From Cordilura impudica (taxonomy: Eukaryota; Arthropoda; Insecta; Diptera; Scathophagidae): DNA of 64,000 nt. Below the pieces are notes generated by a model that worked only from the letters and a program-made list of their open reading frames with translations, was not told the origin of the DNA and ran no database searches. The translations under genes and the position numbers were made by a program. Positions 43,471 to 54,456 of this stretch are shown here, piece by piece. The stretch covers positions 191,208,575 to 191,272,574 of the forward strand of contig OY821521.1 in the NCBI GenBank assembly GCA_963682025.1, read 5' to 3'. The stretch's first letter is position 1; each line of letters opens with the position of its first letter.

Positions 43471-45075
43471 TTTTTTTTATATTAACCAACACTCAGGGGA
43501 TGCCCCCTACAAATGCAGTGCATTGTGTTGATGTCAGAAAAACAGGTTATGGGAAGGAGGAAAGAAGGAGTAGTGTTTGTGGACATTTGACTTAAATTTT
43601 ATTAGATTATAACTGTCAGGAAAGACCTCTGCGGGGGGTTTATCCTACATACGGCTAGTTCGACTGATAAATGAATTCTCTCTGTAATGCGTTGTGCGGT
43701 CAACTGGACAAAAGACTACAAACGGATGTGATCTAATAGAGAAGCGGGTAGAGAGAACTGAAACTCTGGCACTTGGAGTAAGTTCGCTAATCTCAGAAGA
43801 ACACATCCCATGGTAGTATCTATAGAACAGTGCTACACAACCCACATTCCGACGATGTTCCAATGAATGAATAGTGTTGGATACCCTACTGTCATTGATG
43901 AGCGCCAACGCCCTCATTTGCACACGGTCCAGTAGCTCCAAAATAGACTTTAAAGCTCCTGCCCATATATGGGAGTTGTATTCCATTTTCGGTTGGATGT
44001 AAGTGGTATAGATTTTAAGGAGATCAGAAGGAGTGAATTAATTTTTACAACGTTTTAGAAAACCAAGACACTTGAATTCTTCTTTCGACTTTTAAAAAAC
44101 ATGCTCGTTCCAACGAACATCACAAGTATCCGATTCCTCAACACCTATACCACCCATATACAGATGACATTGTTGATTCCATGGTTCTATGGGTCAACAT
44201 ATAGAATTGAGTTTTCAGCGCATTAAAATCAACCCTATTCGCTTTACCCCATTCGGAGATTGTTAACAGGTCTTGATTGAGTGTGTCATTCAATATCTGC
44301 CTTTTGCCCCCCAACCTCCAAGAGGCTTGGCCTACAATTAAAGGAAAATGAATGACAAATGCTGGTGTCATCTGCGAAAGAATATATAGAATTTGACCAA
44401 GAAAGTCGTTCAGAAAGATAAGGAAAAGAGAAGGAGAAAGAACGGAACCTTGGGGTACCCCTGATTTAAGCTAAAACTCATTAGATGAGACCCCATCAAT
44501 AACAACACGCATTGTTCGGTATCGGAGAAAATTCGATATAAATCGAGAGAAGTCATTACCGACCCCAAATGCAATAAGCTTTGATATCAATGCACCGCGC
44601 CACACACGATCGAATGCCTTGGAAATATCTAGAGCAACCACTTTACTTTCGCCAAAATTGTGAATGGATCGACTCCAGCGCTCAGAAAGTAGAGCTAACA
44701 GGTCTCCCGTGGAACGATTTCTACGAAAGCCATACTGTCGATCATTAAGGAGTGAATTGGGTTCTAGGTAGTTCACAAGATGGAAATTGATCATGCTCTC
44801 CACCACCTTTGGGAGTGCAGAGCAGATTTCTATTGGACGGTAATTTTCAGGGTTATTAGCCGCACCCTTTTTAGGGATTGGTTGTCAATTAGCAATTTTC
44901 CAGCAAGAGGGAAAGACTCCCGCACGGTACGAAAGGCTGAAAAGGTTGGCGAATGGACTGGCTAGCGTCAAAGAGTACTGTTTCAGCACCAGTGCTGGTA
45001 TACCATCCGGTCCCGAAGACTTATTAATGTTGAGATCCGAAAGAACCTTTTTAACTGTACGTGGCTCATGGCCGT
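43471..45075 (-). mobile_element. 5'-truncated non-LTR retrotransposon (LINE)
   Basis: On the minus strand the reverse transcriptase is readable across several frames. 'DLNINKSSGPDGIPALVLK' (near 45040) is followed by 'FPSCWKIAN', 'NPENYRPI', 'LLNDRQYGFRRNRSTGDLL' (44745-44690), 'VVALDISKAFDRVWRGALIS' and 'GVPQGSVLSPSLFL'. The active-site block 'YSFADDTSICHS' lies at about 44390-44350 in a shifted frame. The C-terminal end reads 'EYNSHIWAG...LLDRVQMRALALIND' and 'SLEHRRNVGCVALFYRYY' (43986-43645). The plus-strand T run at 43472-43481 is the poly(A) tail, marking the 3' end. The endonuclease and any ORF1 are missing, and frameshifts and stops make it dead. The clade was not resolved. Confidence 0.85.
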
Positions 45076-45084
45076 CATTCACTC

Positions 45085-45449
45085 AAGAACGAATTCCATG
45101 CAGATCACATGCAATCAGTTGTTTTTCCAGGAAGCAATGACGATGTTATTGAAATGATATTGCTAGACCGTTATATGACTTATTGTGGGATTGAGACATC
45201 CCTTGGCCTTAGTTCCGCTAACGCTCATTCAATATTGCGCAAGGATTTTTTCTTCAAATTGACCCATTCCCATTCGATCCCACATAATTTGAAGCAATGA
45301 AAAAGCTATCGCGATTTTTCAAAAGAACCCCAAAATATTGGAGCAGATGATGAATCATGGATTTATGAGGATGGTTTCAGGTGACGGTAATTTCTTAAAA
45401 AGAAACTGCTATCGAAACTGTCTGAAGGGGCTCATAACTAGTGAACGCT
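45085..45449 (+). pseudogene. Relic of a mariner transposase
   Basis: The plus strand reads 'MTYCGIETSLGLSSANAHSI', a helix-turn-helix-like block, then 'HSIPHNLKQ', stop, 'KSYRDFSKEPQNIGADDESW' and 'IYEDGF', matching the order '...VGLS-GT-..-I, ARWIPHNL, ..., GDESWIY' of mariner (DD34D) transposases up to the first catalytic Asp. It is cut on the left by the LINE and on the right by the hAT element at 45458. Sequence after that element (46337 on, GGAAGGTACTTATTCAGACC) probably continues it. Confidence 0.65.
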
Positions 45450-46336
45450 CTTACATGCAGAGTTCAGAAAAAAACACACACTGAATAAAAAAACTCGTAC
45501 ATATATGTAAACAAACATAGCTCGGAGCAACAAACACATATTTTTATTTTCATATCAATTACGTGTGTTTCTAAATTTTGTACGGTGGCGATCAAAATCA
45601 TGACTGTGTTTCGTTTTAATATTTCGTTATGTACACGAACAAGTTTCTATCACGTATTTTTTGTTTCGAACACACATAAACTATTCAGGTTTGAGTGTAG
45701 CTTTATTTTAAGTTCGTGTTCTTGCACATGTACTGCTAAAAAAACAGAACATGTTCTTGAACGCGTACATATTCAAATTAAAACGTTATCCACTCACGAT
45801 CGCAAAAATCTGATACACCCCTATAAAAGACACAACAATTGTTTCAACCAAATTTATTTAAAAAATCGAAAATAATTCATTAGCAGTTATAAAAAAAATA
45901 AAAAGAAAATGATAAAAATAAGAAAAATAAAAATATAAAGAAAGTAATAAAATAGAAAACAGAGAAATTTTATATGTTGTTTATGACTGAATTTCGTTTT
46001 TTTTTCGATAGCGAATGGATAATGTTTTAATTTTTAGGTGTATGCGTTGAAGAACATGTTTTGTTTTTTAGCAGTACACGTGCAAGAAAACGAACTTAAA
46101 ATAAAGCTGCACTCGAACCTGTGTGGTTTATATGTGTTCGAAACAAAAAATACGTTATAGAAAAATGTTCGTGTAGATAACGAAATATTAAAACGAAACA
46201 CAGTCATGATTGTGTTTGGCACGGTACAAAATTTAGAAACACACATAATTGAAATGAAAATAAAAATATGTGTTGGCTGCTTTAGAACAGACCATTTTGT
46301 GTTTGATGTGTGTATTTTCTGAACCTTGCTTACATG
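45450..46336. mobile_element. hAT-like non-autonomous element with long inverted repeats and 8-bp target duplication
   Basis: The element proper is 45458-46328 (871 bp), flanked on both sides by CTTACATG (45450-45457 and 46329-46336), a perfect 8-bp target-site duplication characteristic of hAT transposons. Ends are CAGAGTTCAGAAAAAAA and, reversed, CAAGGTTCAGAAAATAC. Each arm is about 300 bp and the arms are inverted copies of each other. The centre (about 45770-46040) is A-rich. ORFs on either strand (45585-45875, 46034-46246) are mirror images caused by the arms and encode no known transposase. Confidence 0.9.
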
Positions 46337-46889
46337 GAAGGTACTTATTCAGACCTCTCTGAAACTACATAGGATGTATTATAGGGAAGAGAAAAATTAG
46401 GGACCGTATTTTTTTATAGCTAATTAATCTCATATTAGGGCGGGCGAAAAACGGTGTTTGAAAAAAACACACTTTTTTCGATTTTTTAGTTATTTATATA
46501 AGTATGCTGTGTACGAATTTAATATCACGTGATCAGTAATTTTAAGACCCATGCTTATACAGGCTTTTTTCTCTTGTACTATTCAAACAGTTTTGTGTGA
46601 CACGAACAACGTTACTTATCTTCATTAATTTTTGTACCAATAAAGATTTTTCTTCTAAGATAGCACTCATGTTACACTTAAGCCTCCAACATAAGAAAAC
46701 TCTGGACTTGTCTGTACAAAACAAATACTCCTATACTCAAACTAAAGGAAACCCGTACCATCATAATCATGAGCTTACCTTTCATAATCTACAGAGACAA
46801 ATAAATAAATTCCCACTTAAGTATTGTACAAATGTTATTGCTAAAATGTGTCTTTTAACCGTCGAGAACAATATTTGAAAACTACTTAC

Positions 46890-47003
46890 GTGCATTTGGT
46901 ATTGTGGACTTGGATATACCAATTGATTTATTATCGACTCCATTTCGCAAGGTGATACATTAGCAACATCATCTGTGGCCTGAACTGCACGTGGATGTTG
47001 CAA
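46890..47003 (-). CDS. Nplp1: Nplp1, exon encoding the mature N-terminus
   Basis: Acceptor TATTTCTAG (ends 47004) and donor GTAAGT (46889-46884), 114 nt, phase 0 on both sides. It encodes LQHPRAVQ, then ATDDVANVSPCEMESIINQL, then VYPSPQYQMH, matching the conserved ATDDVANVSPCEMES-INQL segment just after the signal peptide in Drosophila NPLP1. It splices in frame to AASLRNQLRN at 43072. The signal-peptide exon must lie at higher coordinates and was not identified. An in-frame ATG-started ORF that reads through the donor is misleading. Confidence 0.9.
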
Positions 47004-47004
47004 C

Positions 47005-48300
47005 TAGAAATACAGAGAAAGAGAAAAATATACCATAAGAAAAGTGTTCCACAATAAGTAACAAAATTGCCATTAGGAAATAGGAAACTTTAATGTTTTA
47101 AAAAAAGGATAATAAAAAATATTTATGCAAGTTACAAGCATAACTTATGTGTATGACTGTAAATAGTGACACATTTCAAATGAAGAAAATTAGAAAAATT
47201 TTAATCTAAAAGATATAACAGAACATGGCTGTCGGACAGGATAAGTATGAAGTAGATAAACAATATCCAAATGAAAAAAGAAATTATTTTCTTTTTACAA
47301 TTTTCTCAGAATATTTTATCCTATACTTATGTCTGTGTTTGACTAGAATTTCAAATTAAGTGTCAAGTTAAAAACAACAAAACTTTAACGGCCATAAACG
47401 GCTTTTAGCGGCAACAAACTGTGACGCGTTAGAAAATTAATTAAATTCCAAAGCATACTTTTAGGGGTTTAACGTGTAGTTACAGATACATAACATAATT
47501 TGAACAGTTATTGAAATGTCTAACAATAATGACATAAATTCATTTAATCACCTTTTAGGGCAATTTAAATGTAGAAAATATAAAGAAAATACAATTAAAA
47601 GGAAAAATGAGTACCTGTTTAGTCCATAAATTAACTTTAAAAAAATATTTATAATTGGAAAGTTTTCAAAGTTCCAGAGACGTAAAGGAATATTTATATT
47701 TTTAAGAAAATGTACTTTATTAAAAAGGTAATTTTTTAAGAAAAAGTGCTTTTGGAAAAGGTAAATTTTTAAGAAAAGTACTTTTTTTTTTAGAAAATAT
47801 ACTTTTCTAAGAAAAAATATTTTAAGGACTATTAAGAACATGTAACTTTTCAAGAAAATTTTATTTTTTTAAGAAAAGTACCTTTTCAAGAAAAGTTTAT
47901 TTTTAAAGAAAATTTATCTTTTTAAGAAAAAACTCAAAAAAATATTTTTTAAAGAAAAAGTACTTTTTTAAGAAAGGTACCGGAAGAACAGGCCGGATAA
48001 AACAAGTGACTTTTTAAATATACAGAACATCGAATTGATAGCTCAGCCAGTGTAAAAATTTGGTTTGCCACACTATAACTTCATATTCATGCACATCAAA
48101 AATAAATTGCGGGTTTATTGTTTGTTTAATAAAAGATATTTTAAATAAAAAAAAATATTTTAAATAAAAAAAAATATTTTAAATAACAAAATATTTTAAA
48201 TAAAATAATATATTTTTATAAAAAACATATTTTTAAATAAAAAATAAAGGTACAAAAAAAAATTAATATAGAAAATATTTTTAATAAAGAAAACATTTAT
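47005..48300 (-). other. Upstream Nplp1 intron or flank with simple repeats
   Basis: Between 47690 and 47985 a degenerate repeat built on TTTTTAAGAAAAGTACTTTT recurs about ten times. From 48130 to 48300 it is AAATAAAAAAAAATATTTT-type. I saw no exon. Confidence 0.5.
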
Positions 48301-48316
48301 ATTAAAATAATATTAA

Positions 48317-48658
48317 CTAGTGATTCCAGCCCTCGACATTCGAGTGCAAATTCTACGAAATTTTAGTTTATAGCCAAGTCACAAATCAATACAAAAACAC
48401 AAACTCATTTTTATTACAAACACATTGACAAATTTAATAAACACACACATAGCATTGTATAATTTTTTTTATGTATATGTTAGTAACAACTTTAAATGTA
48501 TGTTACTCAAAATAAAGGAAAAAATTTAAAACTCTGTAAATCTGCAAAACGGCTAAAAAGAAACACCTTTCAAATAATATACGTTTGGTCAAATTGGGAT
48601 AAAACGGTAGAACAAAACGTCGGTCACAAAAAATCGCCTAGCCTATTAATATTATAGA
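48317..48658 (-). mobile_element. Complete non-autonomous Helitron, variant 1 (reverse)
   Basis: On the minus strand it starts A|TCTATAATATTAATAGG (48658) and ends CTCGAATGTCGAG, GGCTGGAATCA, CTAG|T (48317). About 342 bp, collinear with the other variant-1 copies. Confidence 0.85.
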
Positions 48659-48716
48659 TAAAAAAAAAATTATTTTAATAAAAACAAAAAAAAAAAATTA
48701 TTAAAAATATAAAAAG

Positions 48717-49420
48717 AAACAAGTAAGAATATTATAGTCAGTCTAGACCGACTATACGTAACCCTATACCATAGTTTAGACACCCTATCCCTTCGGTCCA
48801 ATTAATTAGATATAGAAAATAAGCATAAACCAAATTTGAGTGCCATTGTTATTAATTTTTTTGTCTGCAGATCTGAAAAATTTCATATCGGGTGCTAGGG
48901 GACTAGGTCGAAAAATGGACCGATTCTGACTATATTTGGTAAAGTTACTTATATTTTGAAAAATTATTTACAAACCAATATTGAGAGAAATCTGTGCACT
49001 ATTTTTGTTTTTTTTTATAGATTTAACTGAAGATCGGGAAGCAGCTCTATATGGGGCCTATGACTAAGAATTGTCCTATGGGAATCATTTTTGGACTACT
49101 GATTAATGGATATAATAAACACATACAAAGCCAATTTGACTGAGATCCAAATGATAATTTGATAATTTGGATCTTATGGCAAATTATGTCGATTTCATGG
49201 GAATCATTTGTATGGGGACTAGGTCTGAACATGGACCGAATTTCACCAATTTCAATAGCGTTCATCCTGTGGCTGACAAAAACTTATATACCAAATTTCT
49301 TCAAAATATATTTATATTTGCGACCTGTAGCTTGATTACAAGGTTTACATGGACATACAGGCGGATAGACGGACGGAGGGACGGACATCGCTAAATCGAC
49401 TCACAAAGTCATTATATAAA
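48717..49420 (+). repeat. Family-1 dispersed repeat with 3' internal deletion
   Basis: AACAAGTAAGAATATTATAG to CAGGCGGATAGACGGACGG, then a jump from ATCGACTCA directly to CAAAGTCATTATATAAAA, losing about 100 bp that full copies have after the tetranucleotide run. Confidence 0.85.
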
Positions 49421-49461
49421 AATTGTTAATAGAAATAATAGTTTTAATAAAAAAATATTAA

Positions 49462-50262
49462 TTATACCCTATACCACTATGTGGTTTGGGTATAATGACT
49501 TTGTGCTGCTGTTTGTAACAACCAAAAATATTTGACCTACACCCATCTTTAATTATACCGATCGAATCAGAATGACTATCTGATTCGATTTAACGATGTC
49601 CGTCCGTCCTTCCGTCCGTCTGTGTGTCCATGTAAAACTTGTAATCAAACTGCAGGTCGCAAATATGAATATATTTTGATGAAATTTGGTATTTAATCTT
49701 TTATCGGCCATGGAATAAACGCTGTTGAAATTGGTGAGAATCGGTCCATGTTCAGATCTAGTCCCCATACAAATGACTCCTATGAAATCGACATAAATTG
49801 CCATTAGATCCATATTATCATATAGATCTGAGTCAAATTAGGTTTGTACGTGTTTATTATATTCATTAATCAGTAGTCCACAAATAATCCCTATAGGACA
49901 ATTCCTAGTCATAGGCCCCATATAGAGCTGCTTCCCGATCTTCACTTAAATCTATCAAAAAACAAAAATATTGCATAGATTTTTCTCAAATTTGGTTTGA
50001 ATATATTTTTGCAAAATACAAGACACTTTACCAAACATGGTCAGGATCGGTCCATTTTTGGGCCTAGTCCCCATATAGATATAGCATCCGATATGAACTT
50101 TTTCATATCTGCAGCCGAAAAAATTAATAAAAATCCCACTCAAATTTGGTTTATGCTTATTTTCTATATCGAATTAGTTGGGCCTGAGAGATAGGGTCTC
50201 TAAACGCATGGTATAGGATATCGTATAGTCGGTCTAGACGGACTATAATTTTCTTACTTGTT
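49462..50262 (-). repeat. Family-1 dispersed repeat, full length (reverse)
   Basis: On the minus strand it runs from AACAAGTAAGAAAATTATAG (50262) to TATAGGGTATAATT (49462), with (GGAC)n at about 49597-49619. It is only about 40 bp from the opposite-orientation copy at 48717-49420, so the pair could fold into a very large hairpin. Confidence 0.9.
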
Positions 50263-50878
50263 AAAAAGAGAGTTATATTATTAATAAAAACAATTTTAAG
50301 TTTGTAACACAAATATTTTTAACAACTAAAAACTATTATTAATAAAAAATATTATTAATAATAAAAAAAATATTTTTAGACAATATTTGTGCCAAATTTC
50401 ATTATATTCGAAAAAATAACGTCATAAAGAACCATTTTTAACAAAAAAAAAATGTATAAAAAAGTAATTATTATTAAAGTAATTCTAAAAATTTTTTTAA
50501 TGAAATAAATATATTTTATAAATAAATATTGTACATAAGAAAAATGTTTTGTGAATTGAGCCATATTAATTTCAAAATCCCCCAAAAAAAAAAATTTAAT
50601 AAAAATAATTTTATTAATAGATAAAATATTATTATAAAACATGTTCTAAATAAAAAAATATTATTAACAAAATACTTTTAAAACAAAAATCTTTTTTTAA
50701 CAAAAGTATTTTTAACAAAAGAAAATTTTTATATTTTTCAACAAAAAAAAAAAAATAAATAAAAATTTGAAACAGATTGTTTTGATAAAAAAGTCTTTAT
50801 AACAAAAAAAAAAAAAAATAATAATTAAACAAAAAAATATTAATAAGCAAAATCAGAACTTAGTTTGCTCCGTAAAAG
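50263..50878. other. AT-rich TTTTAATAAAAAA-type low complexity
   Basis: Degenerate AATATTTTTAATAAAAA words with no gene. Confidence 0.5.
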
Positions 50879-51137
50879 TTTAAATTCATATACCTTTGCT
50901 GAAACCAACCTAATGAGAATCCAAATAAAAAATTTTATTTTCTATGTTTATCATTTTAATGACTGAGTTAAGAATAAGTCAAACTCAAGATCAAATGTTT
51001 TTACTTTACACAAAGCATAAACATATTTGTTTCAAAATTGTTTTATATTTTAGTTTATTATAGCGGAAAAAGCTTAAGTAGCATAACTCTGCTTGGATTC
51101 TTATTAGGTTGGTTTCAGTAAAGGTATATGAATTTAA
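50879..51137. repeat. Inverted-repeat (foldback) element with 42-bp arms
   Basis: The left arm TTTAAATTCATATACCTTTG continues CTGAAACCAACCTAATGAGA and ATCC. The right arm (51096-51137) is its reverse complement with only a few mismatches (GGATTCTTATTAGGTTGG...). The interior is noncoding. The hammerhead-like motif starts at the very next base. Confidence 0.8.
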
Positions 51138-51183
51138 CTGATGAGGGTTGGTGATTCAACCCGAAACTGCTGTATAAGCTGTC
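51138..51183 (+). ncRNA. Hammerhead-ribozyme-like motif
   Basis: CTGATGA (51138-51144) is followed by stem II GGGTTG-GTGATT-CAACCC (perfect 6 bp) and then GAAA (51163-51166). Stem III comes next: ACTGCT-GTATA-AGCTGT, pairing with one T-T mismatch and closing on the GTC triplet (C at 51183). The two conserved core boxes, both closed stems and the cleavage triplet are all where a type I hammerhead needs them. The open stem I is not convincing: the bases before 51138 (GAATTTAA) and after 51183 (AAGCAC) do not pair. So it may be a decayed ribozyme from a retroelement terminal region (Penelope-like elements are known to carry hammerheads), or a chance match helped by common ancestry with the motif at 14055. 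Confidence 0.5.
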
Positions 51184-51775
51184 AAGCACAATATAGATAG
51201 ATTTTCTGTATTAAAAATAAAATCATTTGATTTTCATATTGATTTAATTTTAACTCAATCATAAAAAATATTTTTAATAAAAAATATATTTCTAATAAAA
51301 GATAAAAAAATAATTTTTAAATATTTTTAATAAAATTCAAATTTTAATAAAAATAAAATTTTTGATATTAATAATATTAAAAAAAAATTATATTTTGAAC
51401 AAAAAAAATATATTAATAAACATATTATTAATAAAAAAAAATACATAATAAAAATATTGTTGTTTATAAATAAAAGCAAGTAAATTGTAATAAAAAAAAT
51501 ATTTTTTACGAAAAAAATATATGTATTTAAATAAAAAATAGTTTAAAATTAAAAAAATATTTTTAATAAAGAAATTATTTTGAACAAAAAAAAATATTTA
51601 AAAAATATATATGTACATATGTACATATGTACATATGTATTATGTGTACATTTTCTTTTCATAAAAAAATTTGTAACATAAAAGAATTATTATTAAAATT
51701 ATATTATTAATAAAAATTATTAGTAAAATATTATAAAAAAAATAAATAATTTTTATTAAAAAACTTTTAACGAAA
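51184..51775. other. AT-rich low complexity with ATGTACAT run
   Basis: TTTTAATAAAAA-type words; a palindromic (ATGTACAT)n run lies at about 51608-51642. No gene. Confidence 0.5.
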
Positions 51776-52715
51776 ATGTTGATTTACGAAAGTTTAATAC
51801 ACAGCCATTTATCTTATCTTCTTAACATCTATGGGTTTAAAAACACTGCTTCTTCTTTAAAAGCTCTACAGGCAGCACAAAATAAAGCATTAAAACTGGT
51901 ATTTAATTTGCCGATTCGGCACCACACTTTGGACCTTTTTAGGCGATTTGCTGGAAATATCCTTCCTGTGAGGGGATTATATAAGATGCAGCTATTGAAG
52001 TTTGTTTTTAAATGTAAATATTAGAGTTATAAGCAATTCATCAGTTCAGCTTCAACAAAATATGCAAATTACTCATCGAGTTACAAGACAAGGTCAAAAT
52101 TTATCGTTTACAAGATGTCTTGAATTATCGAAACAAAGTGTCTGTTTTGCTGGTCCTAATGAATATAATAATTTATCAGTTAAGGCCTAGTTAGCCACAC
52201 GTTGTTAAAATGTATCAGTACCGTAAATGTAACGTTGGCATTTAGTGCAATTATAGAACGTAAAAAACGAACCAGCATGTTGCTGTATAAAATTAACCAA
52301 ACTTTATCAGCTGTTCACAAATGTCACGTACAAACGTAGCAAAAATCTATTTTCAACTGATTGGTACGTTCCGGTTACATGACAGTTGAGTTCGGTAATT
52401 GCTCTAAATGCTTTTTCATGTAACAGAAAAAAACAGCTGACACGTTTGGTTAAGGTTACGTGTGGCTAACTAGGCCTTTAGTCTCAAAAATATTTTGTTT
52501 TTCTCCACATTCAAAAGAGAACTTAAGAACCTTTTATTAAACAACCTAGAAACACTTCTTTCGTAGACCTAATCATTATGAACATTTGTTATATAGGAAT
52601 GTAATTTAGCGCTGAAATAACTAAAGTTGTCACCTAGCCTCTTTTATACCAATATTGGTGATGAGGGTCTAATCACAATGTACATTATATTGCTGTTATG
52701 AAATAAATAATTAAA
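51776..52715 (+). mobile_element. LINE 3' end, split by a MITE
   Basis: The plus strand reads YESLIHSHLSYLLNIYGFKN, 'LKALQAAQNKALKLVFNLPI', 'ILPVRGLYKMQLLKFVFKC', then after a frameshift near 52015 'ITHRVTRQGQNLSFTRCLEL' and 'VCFAGPNEYNNLSVK'. After the MITE it resumes 'LVSKIFCFSPHSKENLRTF'. This order (H-H-Y-G, LQ-LQNKAL, NFLPVR-LYK-Q-L-FVF, R-NL, GP-EYN-LP, F-K-L-LL) is the C-terminal tail after the reverse transcriptase of Jockey/CR1-like LINEs. An A-rich tail follows at about 52700-52715. The reverse transcriptase itself is absent. Confidence 0.75.
52183..52477. mobile_element. MITE (295 bp) with TTA target duplication
   Basis: Terminal inverted repeats AGGCCTAGTTAGCCACACGT at the left and its reverse complement ACGTGTGGCTAACTAGGCCT at the right are identical over 20 bases. 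TTA flanks both sides (52180-52182, 52478-52480). Removing it restores the LINE reading. No coding capacity. Confidence 0.9.
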
Positions 52716-53320
52716 AAAAAAATAAAATAATACTTTTAATTCACAAAATATTATTAATAAAGATAATATTATTAATAAAAATATTTTTAATAAAAAATAA
52801 AACTAGAAAAAAGTTTTAAGAAAAAATATATTTAAAAAAAATAAAATTTTAATAAAAATAAAATTTTTAATAATATTTGAAAAAAATTATTATTTTTAAT
52901 AAAAAAAAAAATATATATAATAAAAAAAACGCGTTTTTTATAAATAAAAAAATTCAGTAGTGTTCCGATTTAACACCATGGAACAGGTCGTTTTCTTCCA
53001 TTGAGTACCGTATACATATACCATGTCTTTAACGAACAAATAAAAATCAAATTATATATTTGAAAGAAAATTAAATTCTACATACATATTCCCAAGAAAT
53101 TTGTGACAAACATAACTAAAAATACTGGAGTAGAAAAGAAAGTACCGTTCTATACAAAAAAAATTTTTTTTATATAAAAATATTTTTACCAAAAAATTAT
53201 TTTAACAAAAAAATAATATTTTAATATTTTAACAAAAAAAGAAATATTTTTTCTATATATTAAAAAAAATTATTTTTATAAAATATTTAATAAAATAAGT
53301 ATATTTTATTAAAAAAACAA
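52716..53320. other. AT-rich low complexity, no gene
   Basis: TTTTTAATAAAAA-type words with one short non-repetitive stretch near 52950-53020. Confidence 0.45.
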
Positions 53321-54424
53321 GTAAGAGTGTTAAATTCGGCTGGACCGTATCTTTGATACCCTGCACCTTTTTCATTTTCAATTTTAATTTTTTTTATCAT
53401 TTTCCATTTTTCACTTTTCAATTTTCATCTTTCGTTTTTCATTTTTAGTTTTTCATTTTTAATTTCTCATTTTCCATTTTCCATTTTCCACTTTTCATTT
53501 TTAATTTTTCATTTTCCATTTTCCATTATCAATTTTTTATTTTTCATTTTCCATTTTTCATTTTTCAATTTTCATTTTTCAATTTTCATTTTCCATTTTC
53601 CTTTTTTAATTTTTCATTTTCCGTTTTGCATTTTTCTTTCATATTTCATTTTCCATTTTTCATTTTTATATTTTCATTTGTCATTTTCCATTTTTCATTT
53701 TCCATTTTTAATTTTAAATTTTTCATTTTCCATTTGCCATTTTTAATATTAAGTGTTTCATTTTCCATTTTTCGTTTTTCATTTTTCATTTTTAATTTTT
53801 CATTTTTCATTTCTCATTTTCCATTTTTCACTTTCCATTTTCCATTTTCTATTTATCATTTTCCAATTTTCATTTTTATTTTTCCATTTTCCATTTTTAA
53901 TTTTTCGTTTTCGTTTTCCATTTTTGATTTTCAATTTTTCAATTTTAATTTTTCATTTTCCATTTTCCATTTTTCAATTTTCATTTTTCATTTTTCATTT
54001 TTAATTTTTCATGTTCGATTTTCCACTTTTAAATTTTCATTTTCCATTTTTAATTTTTCATTTTCCATTTTTAATTTTTCATTATTAATTTTTCATTTTC
54101 CATTTTTCATTTTTCATGTTCCATTTTTCATTTTTCATTTTCCATTTTTCACTTTCCATTTTCCATTTTTCATTTTTCGTTTTTAATTTTCCATTTCCCA
54201 TATTTAATTTATCGTTTTCCGTTTTCCATTTTTCATTTTTCACTTTCCATTTTTCATTTTCCATTTTTCATTTTCCATTTTTCAATTTTAATTTTTCATT
54301 TTTCATTTTTCATTTTTCATTTTTCATTTTCCATTTTCCATATTTAAATTTTCATTTTTAATTTTTCATTTTTTTATTTTTCTTTTTTTTCATGTTCCAT
54401 TTTCCATTTCTCATTTTCAATTTC

Positions 54425-54456
<32 letters not shown>

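Larger units (their letters stand above)
43073..46889 (-). other. Nplp1: Nplp1 intron (3.8 kb) filled with transposons
   Basis: This lies between donor GTAAGT (46889-46884) and acceptor TTTCAG (43073). It contains a LINE fragment, a mariner relic and a hAT element (listed separately). 43081-43470 and 46337-46883 hold no recognisable feature. Confidence 0.85.

Noticed and set aside
45585..46246. ORFs of 96 (+) and 70 (-) codons with similar sequences
   Set aside because: They are mirror translations of the two inverted arms of the hAT-like element.
46597..46878. 93-codon plus-strand ORF opposite Nplp1
   Set aside because: It is antisense to the Nplp1 intron beside a confirmed exon, with no recognisable domain or coding composition.
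53626..54361. Long Phe/His/Ile ORFs of 81-186 codons
   Set aside because: They are translations of a TTTTCCA/TTTTTCA heptamer array; a 7-bp unit cycles through frames without stops. No protein character.
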